A stretch of DNA of 64,000 nucleotides, taken from Bacillus sp. 165. GTDB lineage: Bacteria; Bacillota; Bacilli; Bacillales; Bacillaceae_G. The notes under the pieces were generated by a model that did no database searches, was not told where the DNA came from, and saw only the letters and a list, made by a program, of their open reading frames with translations. Shown piece by piece: positions 16,338-25,903 of the stretch (position 1 is the first letter of the stretch; the number at the start of each line of letters is the position of its first letter). The translations under genes were made by a program, and so were the position numbers. The stretch covers positions 186,001-250,000 of the forward strand of contig NZ_JAGHKQ010000003.1 of assembly GCF_017742235.1 (NCBI RefSeq). Direction: 5' to 3'.

Positions 16338-18128
16338 ATGAAAATTTACACTTCTAGACAAGAAGTACCTGTAAGCGAAACCTGGAATTTAACAGATATT
16401 TATAAAAATGAGGAAGCATGGACTGCTGACTATAGGTTGATAGCAGAAAAGATTGAACAGCTTAAAGTCTTTGCTGGAACAATTGACGATGGTCATTCGT
16501 TGTTTCGTTATTTAAAGTTGCGGGAGGATGTAAGCTATTTGTACAGCAAAGTATATGCCTATGCGCAGCTGCAGCTAGACATAGATACACGAGTAGCTAC
16601 TTCCCAAGCATTCGTAGATCAAACCCGTCAGCTTGGACAAAAAATTAGCAGTGCTACCTCCTTTTTCATGCCGTTTTTGCTTAGTTTATCCGAGAAAATC
16701 TTACAAAAGTACATACATGAAGTGAAAGAGCTGACCTATTTCGAAGATGATTTATTAGAGGCCTACCGCTATAAGGAACATGTATTGAGCAAAGAAAAAG
16801 AGGAGGTTCTTTCGGAAATGGGAGAAGCGTTGTCGTCTCCAGCTGCAACATTTGGTATGATTAACAACGCGGATATTCAATTTGGAGAAGTAACAGATGA
16901 AAATGGACAGAAGATCTCTTTAACAAGGGGGCTGTATGCTAAGTTAATTGAGCATGAAGACCGCGAGAAGCGAAAGGAAGCTTATAAAGCATACTATAAA
17001 CCCTATATTCAACTGCAAAATACTATTGCTTCAACCTTATCTTCATCCATCAAAAATAATGTACGTCTGTCCAGTATACGCAACTATCCCTCAGCTTTAG
17101 AAAAATCACTTTTCACAGATATGGTACCAAAAGAAGTATATGAGAATTTAATTCAATCAACGAAAAAGCATATTGAACCGCTGCACCGCTATACGAATAT
17201 TCGTAAGAAGCGAATGGGGTTAACTGAACTTTGTGCGTTTGATTTGAATGTTCCGTTAGTACAAGGAATGAAGCAAGTGATTTCTTATGAAGAAGCGTAT
17301 AACATAATGTTAGATAGCTTGTTGCCCCTTGGTGAAGAGTATGTTCAAACTCTTCAATCTTTTAAAGAAAAACGATATATTGATGTGAGGGAAACACCGG
17401 GAAAACGTTCAGGAGCCTATAATTTCGGACTATATGGAGTACATCCATTTGTTTTATTAAACCATCGCGATGATCTGGATAGTCTGTTTACTCTCACGCA
17501 TGAAATGGGGCATGCAATGCATAGCTATTATTCCAGCACATATCAGCCTCGAATTAAAGCAGGATATTCTATTTTTGTAGCAGAAGTAGCTTCCACTGTG
17601 AATGAAGTACTGCTCATTCGATATTTATTAAATCAAACGAATGAAGAACGAATGAAAACACACTTATTGAACCACTTTATTGATCAATTTAAGGGAACAT
17701 TTTTTACGCAAGTGATGTTTGCGGAGTTTGAAAAAATCACGCATGAAAAAGCGGAAAGTGGAGAAGCATTAAATGCTTCCGTATTCAATACTATTTATGA
17801 ATCTCTCTATAGAGAGTACAATGGTGACAGCATACACTTTGATGAAGAGGTACAATACGGATGGGCCAGAATTCCACATTTTTATCGTCCATTTTATGTC
17901 TACAAGTATGCGACTGGCTTTGCATCTGCTATTCATATTGCAGATAAATTACTTGAGGGAGATGAAGAGATGCTGCGTTCGTATCTGACGTTTTTAAAAA
18001 GCGGGAGCAGTGATTATCCATTGGTACTTTTACAGCAAGCAGGCGTAGACTTATCAAAACCAGAGCCTATTCAAACTACATTGACTATGTTTGGAGACTT
18101 AGTTGACACATTTGCTAAAATGCAGTAA
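16338..18128 (+). CDS. pepF: oligoendopeptidase F
   Basis: Cytosolic zinc metallopeptidase of family M3, 596 residues (family about 600). The zinc motif HEMGH (His388, Glu389, His392) sits in LTHEMGHAMHSYY; the third ligand is probably the Glu in VAEVASTVNEVLL about 25 residues on. The N-terminal half carries the family signature WNLTDIYKNEEAW. It hydrolyses short peptides. GGGGGGATGTAGT precedes the ATG. The alkyltransferase-like gene follows after 26 nt, so the two may be co-transcribed. Confidence 0.95.
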   Translation: MKIYTSRQEVPVSETWNLTDIYKNEEAWTADYRLIAEKIEQLKVFAGTIDDGHSLFRYLKLREDVSYLYSKVYAYAQLQLDIDTRVATSQAFVDQTRQLGQKISSATSFFMPFLLSLSEKILQKYIHEVKELTYFEDDLLEAYRYKEHVLSKEKEEVLSEMGEALSSPAATFGMINNADIQFGEVTDENGQKISLTRGLYAKLIEHEDREKRKEAYKAYYKPYIQLQNTIASTLSSSIKNNVRLSSIRNYPSALEKSLFTDMVPKEVYENLIQSTKKHIEPLHRYTNIRKKRMGLTELCAFDLNVPLVQGMKQVISYEEAYNIMLDSLLPLGEEYVQTLQSFKEKRYIDVRETPGKRSGAYNFGLYGVHPFVLLNHRDDLDSLFTLTHEMGHAMHSYYSSTYQPRIKAGYSIFVAEVASTVNEVLLIRYLLNQTNEERMKTHLLNHFIDQFKGTFFTQVMFAEFEKITHEKAESGEALNASVFNTIYESLYREYNGDSIHFDEEVQYGWARIPHFYRPFYVYKYATGFASAIHIADKLLEGDEEMLRSYLTFLKSGSSDYPLVLLQQAGVDLSKPEPIQTTLTMFGDLVDTFAKMQ

Positions 18129-18154
18129 AAAGCTGAAAGGGAAGGGTTATAGTA

Positions 18155-18472
18155 ATGGAACGTTTCACTGAAAAAGCAATGCATATTATTAAAGAAATAC
18201 CTCAGGGAAAAGTAATGACATACGGGCAAATTGCAGCATTAGCAGGAAGTCCAAGAGGAGCAAGGCAAGTTGTGAGAATTTTACATTCTATGAGCAAAAA
18301 ACATCAACTTCCGTGGCATCGTGTGATTAATATAAAAGGACAGCTTAGTGCTACAGACGATGAAATGTTTCAAGTACAAAAGCTGTCTCTTGAAAGGGAA
18401 GGAGTTATAATTGAAGGAAATCGTGTTAATTTGGAGCAGTATCAATATAATCCTCATAAACAAACCCGGTAA
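18155..18472 (+). CDS. alkyltransferase-like protein (ATL, MGMT-related)
   Basis: A 105-residue protein matching only the DNA-binding domain of O6-alkylguanine-DNA alkyltransferases: GKVMTYGQIAALAGSPRGARQV (helix-turn-helix with the Arg finger) and the active site motif PWHRV (residues 53-57). Trp54 replaces the alkyl-accepting Cys of PCHRV, so it cannot transfer the alkyl group itself. ATL proteins bind O6-alkylguanine and hand it to nucleotide excision repair. Ends in a strong bidirectional terminator. Confidence 0.9.
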   Translation: MERFTEKAMHIIKEIPQGKVMTYGQIAALAGSPRGARQVVRILHSMSKKHQLPWHRVINIKGQLSATDDEMFQVQKLSLEREGVIIEGNRVNLEQYQYNPHKQTR

Positions 18473-18502
18473 AGGGCAAACACTCTTTACCGGGTTTGTT
18501 TA
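18459..18502. terminator. bidirectional terminator
   Basis: Sixteen-base stem AACAAACCCGGTAAAG / CTTTACCGGGTTTGTT overlapping the stop codons of both convergent genes. Confidence 0.9.
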
Positions 18503-18643
18503 TTCACCTTTTGCCGCATCCTCTGCCATAGCTCGAAGTTCCTTGTAAAATAGCTCATCGTTACAAACTAAATTGTGTGTAGTAATACTGGATTCGTTTA
18601 TATGGGGTGATTCAAGAGAATCATTACTATTCGATTCATGCAT
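18500..18643 (-). CDS. small acidic protein, 47 residues
   Basis: ATG 18643 with AAAGGAGGT 6 nt upstream; the frame is open further 5' to 18694 but without a site. The product (MHESNSNDSLESPHINESS, then FYKELRAMAEDAAKGE) is hydrophilic with one helical C-terminal segment. Unrecognised family; the perfect ribosome binding site and own terminator indicate a real gene. Confidence 0.65.
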   Translation of the reverse strand: MHESNSNDSLESPHINESSITTHNLVCNDELFYKELRAMAEDAAKGE

Positions 18644-18797
18644 GATACGACCTCCTTTATTTGTATTTTGTCCTAAACAACGTTGTCCTATCAAAAGAAA
18701 AAATAAAAAATTTCACGCACCGTAATTATAATAGATTATATCAATTCCATCCATTATAATAAAAGAAAGATACATAACAATAAAGGAGTTAACTGAC

Positions 18798-19439
18798 ATG
18801 AAACGAAAACATACGCTGTATTCTCTCTGTTTCGTTTTTCTTATCTTTGTTCTCATAACAGCAGGATGCGGAAAGAAAGAAAAAGAAGAAGCACAGCCTA
18901 CCAAAAAAATGAAGGTAGAAAAAAATCCAATCGTAACGATTGTGATGGAAAATGATGAACAAATAAAAGTGGAGCTCTATCCGAATATTGCTCCAAATAC
19001 TGTTACAAACTTCATTTCTTTAGTGCAAGAAGGATTTTATGATGGTCTTACATTTCATAGAATTATACCAGGCTTTATGATTCAAGGAGGAGATCCGGAA
19101 GGAACAGGCATGGGGGGTCCGGGCTATACAATTAAAGGAGAATTCAGTTCAAATGATTTCAAGAATGAGTTAAAACATACAGAAGGCGTCATTTCTATGG
19201 CACGTACAAACGACCCAGATTCTGCGGGCTCTCAATTTTTTATCATGGTAGGGAATACGCCGCAGCTTGATGGAGAATATGCCGCTTTTGGTAAAGTGAT
19301 CGAGGGAATGAATGCAGTCAATCAGATTGCAGCCGTAGAAACAGGCAGTGCGGATAAACCGCTTGCTGAACAGAAAATGAAAAAAGTTACAGTTGAAACA
19401 TTCGGACATGATTACGGCAAACCCGAAATTATAAAATAA
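18798..19439 (+). CDS. cyclophilin-type peptidyl-prolyl isomerase lipoprotein
   Basis: A 213-residue exported PPIase. Lipobox ITAGC (Cys19-20 region) follows a 17-residue hydrophobic core; a Lys/Glu linker leads to a cyclophilin domain from about residue 48: FHRIIPGFMIQGGDP carries the catalytic Arg, and GSQFFIM plus DGEYAAFGKV are typical. Anchored outside the membrane, where it may assist folding of secreted proteins. AAGGAG precedes the ATG by about 9 nt. Convergent with terC-type gene through a shared terminator. Confidence 0.92.
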   Translation: MKRKHTLYSLCFVFLIFVLITAGCGKKEKEEAQPTKKMKVEKNPIVTIVMENDEQIKVELYPNIAPNTVTNFISLVQEGFYDGLTFHRIIPGFMIQGGDPEGTGMGGPGYTIKGEFSSNDFKNELKHTEGVISMARTNDPDSAGSQFFIMVGNTPQLDGEYAAFGKVIEGMNAVNQIAAVETGSADKPLAEQKMKKVTVETFGHDYGKPEIIK

Positions 19440-19482
19440 GCTAGTGGTTGCAGCTAGTTAGCTAAGATATAATCACGAAAAC

Positions 19483-19516
19483 AAAAAACAAGAGCAAAAA
19501 GATGCTCTTGTTTTTT
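19483..19516. terminator. bidirectional terminator
   Basis: AAAAAACAAGAGC and GCTCTTGTTTTTT stem with T-runs on both strands. Confidence 0.9.
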
Positions 19517-19519
19517 GTT

Positions 19520-20185
19520 TTAACGGGCTTCTTTCGCAAAATAGCCGCTGAATTTACCAATTAATATTACAACAATCATTAATGTAACAGGAATAACAAA
19601 ATCCAGATTAGGAATCATACCTGTTAAAAACCTTCCAACTAATTCGTCCTTTACAATCATTTCACCTGCTGTATATCCTAATAACCCACCGCCGATTATT
19701 ACAACAATTGGGAACTTTTCCATAATAGTCATTAACAATTGACTGCCCCAAATAATTAACGGAATGCTGATAAGCAGACCAAGTACGATGAGCAACATAT
19801 TTCCGTTGGCGGAACCCGCAACAGCAACAACATTATCTAGACTCATAATTACGTCTGCGCTTATAATGGTTTGAATGGCTCCCATAAGATTCGAATTCGC
19901 TCTAATATCTTCTTCTTCTTCACCTCGTAAAAGCCGTATCGCAATCCATATCAGTAATAACCCGCCTATAAAATTCACAAACGGAATGGATAATAAATAT
20001 ACCGCTATAAATGTTAAAGCTACTCGTAATACAATCGCTCCAAAAGTACCAAAAAATATTGCTTTTTTCCGGTGATGTGCCGGTAGCTTTCTACAAGCTA
20101 ATGCAATGACAACAGCATTATCTCCGCTCAACACGATATTAATGAGAAGAATTTCTAATAAATTAAGTATAAATGTACTATCCAA
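19520..20185 (-). CDS. TerC-family membrane protein (YjbE-like)
   Basis: Integral membrane protein of the TerC family, which includes metal (manganese) exporters. Six to seven membrane helices; hallmark acidic motifs IVLSGDNAVVIALA and ADVIMSLDNVVAVAG. TTG 20185 is preferred: AGGGTGAT lies 6-7 nt before it, whereas the ATG at 20206 has no site. From the TTG the protein is 221 residues, like YjbE. A start-less upstream frame of 35 codons ends (TGA) inside that Shine-Dalgarno site. Members of this family are often under a yybP-ykoY manganese riboswitch; I did not recognise one in the short leader. Confidence 0.88.
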   Translation of the reverse strand: MDSTFILNLLEILLINIVLSGDNAVVIALACRKLPAHHRKKAIFFGTFGAIVLRVALTFIAVYLLSIPFVNFIGGLLLIWIAIRLLRGEEEEDIRANSNLMGAIQTIISADVIMSLDNVVAVAGSANGNMLLIVLGLLISIPLIIWGSQLLMTIMEKFPIVVIIGGGLLGYTAGEMIVKDELVGRFLTGMIPNLDFVIPVTLMIVVILIGKFSGYFAKEAR

Positions 20186-20319
20186 TCCGATATCACCCTG
20201 ATTCATATTTTATTTTCATGGGATTCTTCATAGCATAAACGGCTAAGTCCCCACGCATTATCCCTAGCACTTGTCCAAAAAATGCATATTGTTCATTCAG
20301 TTATAAATAGAATAATATG

Positions 20320-20772
20320 CTAATAACTTGCACATTCAATGACAGGTTCTAACTCCATTTCTACATTACCTTGAATAGCTCTAGAAATCATACAAGATGC
20401 TTCCGCTTTTTCTGCAAGTTTTAATGCTAATTTGCAATCTCGTTCTGAAGCATCTTGTTGTAACACAATATGAGGCCGATGAATGATTTTTTTGTATGTA
20501 ATAATTCCTTTTGTAACGTCGACAATTCCTTCTGATTCCATTGTCAACTGTACTTTTTTTAGTTTACTGCGCTCCATCATTGCCGCGAGAGTGATAATAT
20601 AACAGGTAGCGGCTGCTCCTAATAGCATTTCATCCGGATTCGTTCCAACACCCGGTCCTTCCATTTCTGGAGGAATAGAAACTTTAGTATGTAGATCCCC
20701 TAATGTAATTTCCCCTACATCATTTCTTCCACCTGGCCAGCTCGCTTTGAGATGAAAATGATGCTCTGCCAT
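20320..20772 (-). CDS. OsmC/Ohr-family protein
   Basis: A 150-residue cytosolic protein of the OsmC superfamily, thiol-dependent peroxidases acting on organic hydroperoxides. The two redox cysteines are Cys57 (AATCYIITLAA) and Cys127 (EASCMISRAIQGN). The N-terminal NPDEMLLGAAATC segment is diagnostic. The sequence is closer to general OsmC/YhfA-like proteins than to Ohr, so the substrate is uncertain. AAGGAGG lies about 8 nt upstream of the ATG. It is transcribed toward the TerC gene and may share its transcript. Confidence 0.88.
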   Translation of the reverse strand: MAEHHFHLKASWPGGRNDVGEITLGDLHTKVSIPPEMEGPGVGTNPDEMLLGAAATCYIITLAAMMERSKLKKVQLTMESEGIVDVTKGIITYKKIIHRPHIVLQQDASERDCKLALKLAEKAEASCMISRAIQGNVEMELEPVIECASY

Positions 20773-20989
20773 GCTAATCGCCTCCTTATAGTATATTCCT
20801 ATTGTAAACTATTCTTTATAGAAAAGTCCCTTATTAAATTAAGAAGCTTTTTACATTATGAACGTATAAAAAAACTCAACAAATTATAACTCCATCTTTC
20901 TATTTTTTGAAAATTTCTTATATTTTTACTTGATTTGAAAGAAACTGTTTGAAAAAATGGAAGTGACAGGAAATGAAAGGTGGCTGTTG

Positions 20990-22057
20990 ATGTTGAAGCA
21001 AAAAAGAATACGAGATTATGGTGTAACAATAGGACGTTTAGAGCCGGGAAAAGCGAACTCTATTACAGATGTAGATGGAGTGACTGTTGGACATGTAACC
21101 TTAAGTGAAAAGGAAAAGCAAACGGGTGTCACAGCGATTCTTCCGCACCAAGGGAATATATTTAAGGAAAAACTCATTGCCTCCAGCTACATCATTAATG
21201 GCTTTGGCAAAACGATGGGCACAATACAAATCAATGAATTAGGTACATTAGAAACCCCTATCATTTTAACGAATACGCTTAGCATAGGAACAGCGGCGGA
21301 TGCATTAATCGAATATATGTTAGCGCATAATCCAGACATTGGACGCACAACTGGCAGCGTAAATCCGGTCGTATGCGAATGTAATGATATGTTTTTAAAT
21401 GACATTCGAGCAAAATACATAGAAAAGAACCATATTGTGGCAGCCTTGCAAAATGCATCAACCGAAGTTCAAGAAGGTACTGTGGGAGCAGGGACTGGCA
21501 TGCTTTGTTATTCATTAAAAGGCGGGATTGGTACCGCTTCCAGGCTGATGCAGCTGGAACACGGGACCTATACAATGGGAGTGTTAGTGTTATCTAATTT
21601 TGGAATTTTAAGTGACCTAAAAGTCAACGGACAAGCGATTGGAGAAAAACTGAGGGATAGGATTCTCCAATCGCAAGATGAAAAAGATAAAGGCTCAATT
21701 ATCATTATTGTCGGAACAGACCTTCCTGTATCGCAAAGACAGCTACATCGAATTTTAAAACGAACCGTTACAGGTGTGTCGCGGACAGGTTCCATTATTA
21801 CAACTGGAAGCGGGGAAGTGGTTATCGGATTTTCAACGGCAACTAAGATACCCCATGAGAAAACCAGCCATTGTATTTCAACTCCATCTATTCATGAAGA
21901 AGATATAGATATAGCATTTAGAGCCGTTGGTGAAGCAACTGAAGAAGCAGTTTTAAACTCTTTAGTGACGGCGACACATGTTATTGGACGGGATGGTAAT
22001 GAACGGCCCGCTTTTAAAGATTTATTAGCTACGTACAGTATTTCGCTAGCCGAATAG
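20990..22057 (+). CDS. DmpA-type (family S58) aminopeptidase
   Basis: A 355-residue Ntn-type serine aminopeptidase of the DmpA/BapA family, which self-cleaves before the nucleophile Ser. Recognisable segments: NSITDVDGVTVGHVTLSE, TGSVNPVVCECND, VGAGTGMLCYSLKGGIGTASR and MGVLVLSNFG (Ser in SNFG is the probable nucleophile). ATG 20990 is chosen because AAAGGTGG lies about 6 nt upstream; the frame opens earlier at 20957. Relatives cleave D-amino-acid or beta-peptide substrates; the substrate here is unknown. Confidence 0.85.
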   Translation: MLKQKRIRDYGVTIGRLEPGKANSITDVDGVTVGHVTLSEKEKQTGVTAILPHQGNIFKEKLIASSYIINGFGKTMGTIQINELGTLETPIILTNTLSIGTAADALIEYMLAHNPDIGRTTGSVNPVVCECNDMFLNDIRAKYIEKNHIVAALQNASTEVQEGTVGAGTGMLCYSLKGGIGTASRLMQLEHGTYTMGVLVLSNFGILSDLKVNGQAIGEKLRDRILQSQDEKDKGSIIIIVGTDLPVSQRQLHRILKRTVTGVSRTGSIITTGSGEVVIGFSTATKIPHEKTSHCISTPSIHEEDIDIAFRAVGEATEEAVLNSLVTATHVIGRDGNERPAFKDLLATYSISLAE

Positions 22058-22101
22058 AAAGGATGCAAAAAAGCATCAAATATAAGTCGAGTACTTTTCA
22101 T

Positions 22102-22251
22102 TTACTTGCTGTTTTTGACTTGCAGTTCATTGTTTGCTACGGTCACTTCAATTTGATTTACTTCTCCCTCTAGGAGTAGATTAGCAACTACAGCTTCCGT
22201 TATGTTTAATAAAACGGAAGATTGATTCTTATCGCATGTTTGATATTTCAT
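22102..22251 (-). CDS. small hypothetical protein, 49 residues
   Basis: A 50-codon frame from ATG 22251. The product starts MKYQTCDKNQSSVLLN and contains ITEAVVANLLLEGEVNQIE and a final VANNELQVKNSK, with a balanced, coding-like composition and beta/alpha alternation. The ribosome site is only modest (GGATGGA about 9 nt upstream). No family recognised. It lies in the gap between the DmpA-type gene and speD, on the opposite strand. Confidence 0.5.
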   Translation of the reverse strand: MKYQTCDKNQSSVLLNITEAVVANLLLEGEVNQIEVTVANNELQVKNSK

Positions 22252-22600
22252 ATAACAGTCCATCCATTTAAAAGATTATACAGCTAATCTTTTGACTTTG
22301 ACTATATTTGGTTTTTGTGAACAGTATTTTACGCTGTTTAGAATTATTATCAAATGGTATTTTTTGTTTTTTTATTATCGTACTGCATGGGGGGAGAAGG
22401 CTTATATTATGCCGAAAGCACCAATATAAGCGAAGAATACATGTTTGCCAGGTATTAGTATAAGGGATGAAGCTGTCAGCTTGTAATAAATCTACACGAT
22501 TTTTATAAATATCTAATTTCTAAATGCATATAGATGGCTTGTTAAAGCAAACATTAACACTATTGAAGAAACGTTTTGTGCATAAGGAGGAGATACAATC
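22252..22600. other. gap upstream of speD with two inverted repeats
   Basis: No gene is seen. A perfect 9-bp hairpin AAAAGATTA / TAATCTTTT lies at 22270-22293, and GCTTATATT / AATATAAGC with a 14-nt loop at 22400-22431. I recognise neither as a known riboswitch; the region should hold the speD promoter. Confidence 0.5.
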
Positions 22601-23437
22601 ATGAATCTAACGCCGAAACAACGCATTGAGCTTCATGGTTTTAATAATTTAACAAAATCGTTAAGCTTTAATATGTATGATATTTGCTATACGAAAACAG
22701 CACAAGAACGCGAGGCATATATTAATTACATTGATGAGCAGTATAATGCCGACAGGTTAACGAAAATTTTGTCAACAGTAACTGAGATTATTGGCGCTCA
22801 TATTTTAAATATTGCCCAGCAAGATTATGAGCCGCAAGGAGCAAGTGTGACCATTTTGGTTTCTGAGGGACCGGTGGATCAAGCTTCTATGGGGGAAGCC
22901 TTAGAGGAATCTCCGGGTCCTATCCCAACAGCCGTTGTGGCTCAGCTAGACAAAAGTCATATCACAGTACATACGTATCCGGAATATCACCCGGATGATG
23001 GCATTAGTACTTTTCGAGCGGATATCGATGTGTCCACATGCGGAGAAATTTCGCCTCTCAAAGCGTTGAATTATTTGATTCATTCCTTTGACACAGATAT
23101 CATGACTATTGATTATCGGGTGCGCGGCTTTACACGTGATATCACGGGACATAAGCTGTTCATTGATCATGAAATTAGCTCTATCCAAAACTATATTCCA
23201 GATGAGATCCAGGATATGTACGATATGATTGATGTAAATGTATATCAAGAAAATATCTTTCATACAAAGTGTAAGCTGCGGCAATTTGACCTAGACAATT
23301 ATTTGTTTGGCTATACGAAAGAACGCCTAGATCAAGAGGAGCGTAATTCAATCACCAAAAAATTAAAAATTGAAATGGATGAAATATTTTATGGAAAAAA
23401 TGTTACAAATGGATTTTTATATAGGGAGGACGACTAG
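22601..23437 (+). CDS. speD: S-adenosylmethionine decarboxylase proenzyme
   Basis: Makes decarboxylated AdoMet, the aminopropyl donor for spermidine synthesis. 278 residues, the long SpeD type known from E. coli rather than the short B. subtilis SpeH/SpeD type. Self-processing occurs at Lys118-Ser119 in [15 protein letters not shown], where Ser119 becomes the pyruvoyl group. Further family segments: [28 protein letters not shown] and [21 protein letters not shown] precedes the ATG. No spermidine synthase gene is adjacent. Confidence 0.94.
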   Translation: MNLTPKQRIELHGFNNLTKSLSFNMYDICYTKTAQEREAYINYIDEQYNADRLTKILSTVTEIIGAHILNIAQQDYEPQGASVTILVSEGPVDQASMGEALEESPGPIPTAVVAQLDKSHITVHTYPEYHPDDGISTFRADIDVSTCGEISPLKALNYLIHSFDTDIMTIDYRVRGFTRDITGHKLFIDHEISSIQNYIPDEIQDMYDMIDVNVYQENIFHTKCKLRQFDLDNYLFGYTKERLDQEERNSITKKLKIEMDEIFYGKNVTNGFLYREDD

Positions 23438-23452
23438 TTACCTGTAATACAG

Positions 23453-23488
23453 GAAAAGAGGAGAACAGAAAGCATTCTCCTCTTTTCT
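23453..23488. terminator. bidirectional terminator
   Basis: GAAAAGAGGAGAA / TTCTCCTCTTTTC stem between speD and the convergent metalloprotease gene. Confidence 0.85.
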
Positions 23489-23502
23489 ACATGTTGTTTT
23501 AT

Positions 23503-24504
23503 TCACTTACTTGCGCTATATTCTATAGTGCTAACCAATGTTTTCATGCCAAGATTCGTATCTACATCTACAGCTTCTACTGAAATTTGAACAGATTTGT
23601 TTACTAGGTCAGTTTGTTCCTCCAGCATAGTGGCTGTAAGAGGAATAGAGATAGTGTCATGATTATCAGATAAAAGTGTATAATATCCTCTGTGCACCCA
23701 ATTGTCAGGCACAGGTTCTCCTTCATAATAATCAAAGGCAAATCTATATAGTATATCGTTACGTTGCATAACTTTAAAGGTAACGATATCATCATTCCAA
23801 TCCAACAGTTGAGGTGTTTGCATAATCCGGTTGGAGTCTACTTTCAGCCCAGTGACTTCTTCGAGGTATTGTTGAAGCGCCTTATTTTCTAGCACGTTAG
23901 AAATATCCTTATTTTCATGCTTTGTCATATGCTGAAAGACAGTCTCGTTTTCAATGGCTTCTTTTTCAACCTTTGCAGTTGCGCCATACAGCATAACATA
24001 GTCATCGGCAAAAATTTCTTGCGTAAACCACTTATATTTTCCTTTTGTACTGTAATTCCAGAATGATAACGAAAGTGCATCTTCCGCATGGCGTAATGTT
24101 TTCCATTTTGTTTGGATAGGCAGGATATGCTGAGGAATATAATAAAAAGCAAAATGATGTCCGTATTCATGAGAGAGCACACTGCGCATTGATTCGACTG
24201 TGCTGCGTTCATCTCCGTTATACAAAGTAATGACGTGACTCAACGGATTATATTCTCCGTTTATCCCATTATTTGCTGCACCTTTAATTCGTACTTCTCG
24301 GAGTGTTTGTAATTCTTTCCCATGCTCATTTCGCAGCAGTTCTTGATATAATTCCTCTAATGCTTCTTCAGTCCACGTTTGAGAATCGCTTACAAAACGA
24401 ATCCCTTCCGGTGATTGGTACTCTGCTAGGTAGTTTTTAGGAGTAAAGCTGAGTAGAAATGGAAGGAACGATAGAAGGCAAGCGAACGAAACAACTTTGC
24501 GCAT
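23503..24504 (-). CDS. secreted zinc metalloprotease-like protein
   Basis: A 333-residue protein with an N-terminal signal peptide (VVSFACLLSFLPFLLSF) and the zinc motif HEYGHH in SVLSHEYGHHFAFYY. A downstream Glu in FTQEIFADDYVMLYG may be the third ligand, making it gluzincin-like. The C-terminal third (VTFKVMQRNDILYRFAFDYY onward) looks like a beta domain. ATG 24504 has AAAGGAGGG 6-7 nt upstream; the frame opens eight codons earlier. It probably acts outside the cell or at the wall; no specific family recognised. Confidence 0.75.
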   Translation of the reverse strand: MRKVVSFACLLSFLPFLLSFTPKNYLAEYQSPEGIRFVSDSQTWTEEALEELYQELLRNEHGKELQTLREVRIKGAANNGINGEYNPLSHVITLYNGDERSTVESMRSVLSHEYGHHFAFYYIPQHILPIQTKWKTLRHAEDALSLSFWNYSTKGKYKWFTQEIFADDYVMLYGATAKVEKEAIENETVFQHMTKHENKDISNVLENKALQQYLEEVTGLKVDSNRIMQTPQLLDWNDDIVTFKVMQRNDILYRFAFDYYEGEPVPDNWVHRGYYTLLSDNHDTISIPLTATMLEEQTDLVNKSVQISVEAVDVDTNLGMKTLVSTIEYSASK

Positions 24505-24625
24505 AGTATCCCTCCTTTTTTCTACCATTATAGCATTCTATTAATTACGGGTTGAATGAACAGTTTTAGGTAAATTCCGTTCCCTTTCTAAATAAATGAA
24601 GAATCAAAGAAAGAAACAAGAAAAG

Positions 24626-24668
24626 AGAATCTAAACAAGCTAGCAGGATGCTAGCTTGTTTAGATTCT
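24626..24668. terminator. long hairpin terminator after pepT
   Basis: AGAATCTAAACAAGCTAGC and its perfect complement form a 19-bp stem; T-rich sequence follows on the minus strand. Confidence 0.8.
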
Positions 24669-24670
24669 AC

Positions 24671-25903
24671 CTAAGCTCTTTGTTCAAATAACTTAACAAT
24701 TTCAATGATAACATGTGTTGCTTTTACCATATTGTCTACAGAAATATATTCATACTTACCATGATAATTTTCTCCGCCTGTAAAAATGTTTGGTGTCGGC
24801 AATCCCATATAAGACAATTGGGAACCATCCGTGCCTCCTCGAATCGGTGCTATTTTAGGTTCAATATGTAATGTTTTCATCGCTTCATACGCAATATCCA
24901 CAATCTCTTTTACCGGCTCGATTTTTTCTCTCATATTATAATATTGATCATTCATTTCTAACAAAATGCGGTTTTTTCCGTATATTTCTTGCAGCTCATT
25001 CACGACTTTTTCTAAATAGGCTTTTTTTGCTTGAAATTGTGTCTTATCAAAATCCCTAATGATGTAGTACAGCTTTGTTTCTTCCACATCACCGTGTATA
25101 GAAATCAAATGATAGAAGCCTTCGTATTCTTCTGTCATTTCAGGCGCTTGCTCTACTGGAAGCATACTGTTACATTCCATTGCGATTTTCGCTGAGTTTA
25201 CCATTTTCCCTTTAGCTGTTCCAGGATGAACATTTGTCCCTTTGCATGTAATGGTTGCTCCAGCCGCATTAAAGCTTTCATATTGTAATTCACCCAGCGG
25301 GCCGCCGTCCATCGTATACGCGTATACAGCATCGAATGCGGCTACATTAAATTTATGAGGTCCTCTGCCAATCTCTTCATCTGGTGTAAACGCAACTCGT
25401 ATTTTCCCATGCTTAATTTCTGGATGTTGAATTAAATATTCCATCGCAGTCATTATTTCTGCAATGCCAGCTTTATTATCTGCTCCTAACAGTGTGGTAC
25501 CGTCTGTTGTAATTAATGTGTGACCTTCATAGTTCAATAAATCAGGAAAATCTTGCGGGGATAACACAATATGTAACTCTTCATTCAACATAATGTCTCG
25601 CCCGTTATAATGCTCCACAATTTGCGGCTTAACATTGGCGCCAGTAAAGTCAGTGGCGGTATCCAGATGCGCTAAAAAGCCAATCGTCGGCACGGCCTTT
25701 TCTGTGTTGGATGGAAGAGTCGCCATCACGTATCCATTTGCGTCTATTGTCACTTCTTCCATACCAATAGCTTGTAACTCTTCTACTAGCATGTTGCCAA
25801 GTGTTAGCTGTCCCGGGGTAGATGGACAAGTTTCATTATTATCATCAGACTGTGTATCTACTTTTGCATAGGAGGTAAATCGTGTTATGATATCCGTTTT
25901 CAT
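24671..25903 (-). CDS. pepT: peptidase T (tripeptidase)
   Basis: Cytosolic zinc aminotripeptidase of family M20B, 410 residues, the normal PepT length. Metal and catalytic motifs: HLDTATD (His, Asp), [16 protein letters not shown] (bridging Asp), [14 protein letters not shown] (catalytic Glu and ligand Glu), [10 protein letters not shown], and HGKYEYIS near the end. It removes the N-terminal residue from tripeptides. AAAGGAG lies 9 nt before the ATG. A single-gene unit. Confidence 0.96.
   Translation of the reverse strand: MKTDIITRFTSYAKVDTQSDDNNETCPSTPGQLTLGNMLVEELQAIGMEEVTIDANGYVMATLPSNTEKAVPTIGFLAHLDTATDFTGANVKPQIVEHYNGRDIMLNEELHIVLSPQDFPDLLNYEGHTLITTDGTTLLGADNKAGIAEIMTAMEYLIQHPEIKHGKIRVAFTPDEEIGRGPHKFNVAAFDAVYAYTMDGGPLGELQYESFNAAGATITCKGTNVHPGTAKGKMVNSAKIAMECNSMLPVEQAPEMTEEYEGFYHLISIHGDVEETKLYYIIRDFDKTQFQAKKAYLEKVVNELQEIYGKNRILLEMNDQYYNMREKIEPVKEIVDIAYEAMKTLHIEPKIAPIRGGTDGSQLSYMGLPTPNIFTGGENYHGKYEYISVDNMVKATHVIIEIVKLFEQRA

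Noticed and set aside
20207-20330. yybP-ykoY manganese riboswitch before the TerC-type gene
   Set aside because: The expected conserved loops were not recognisable and the leader is short.
23925-24212. Long frames inside the metalloprotease, uricase and similar genes on other frames or strands
   Set aside because: They lack ribosome sites and sit wholly within well-supported genes, so they are shadows.
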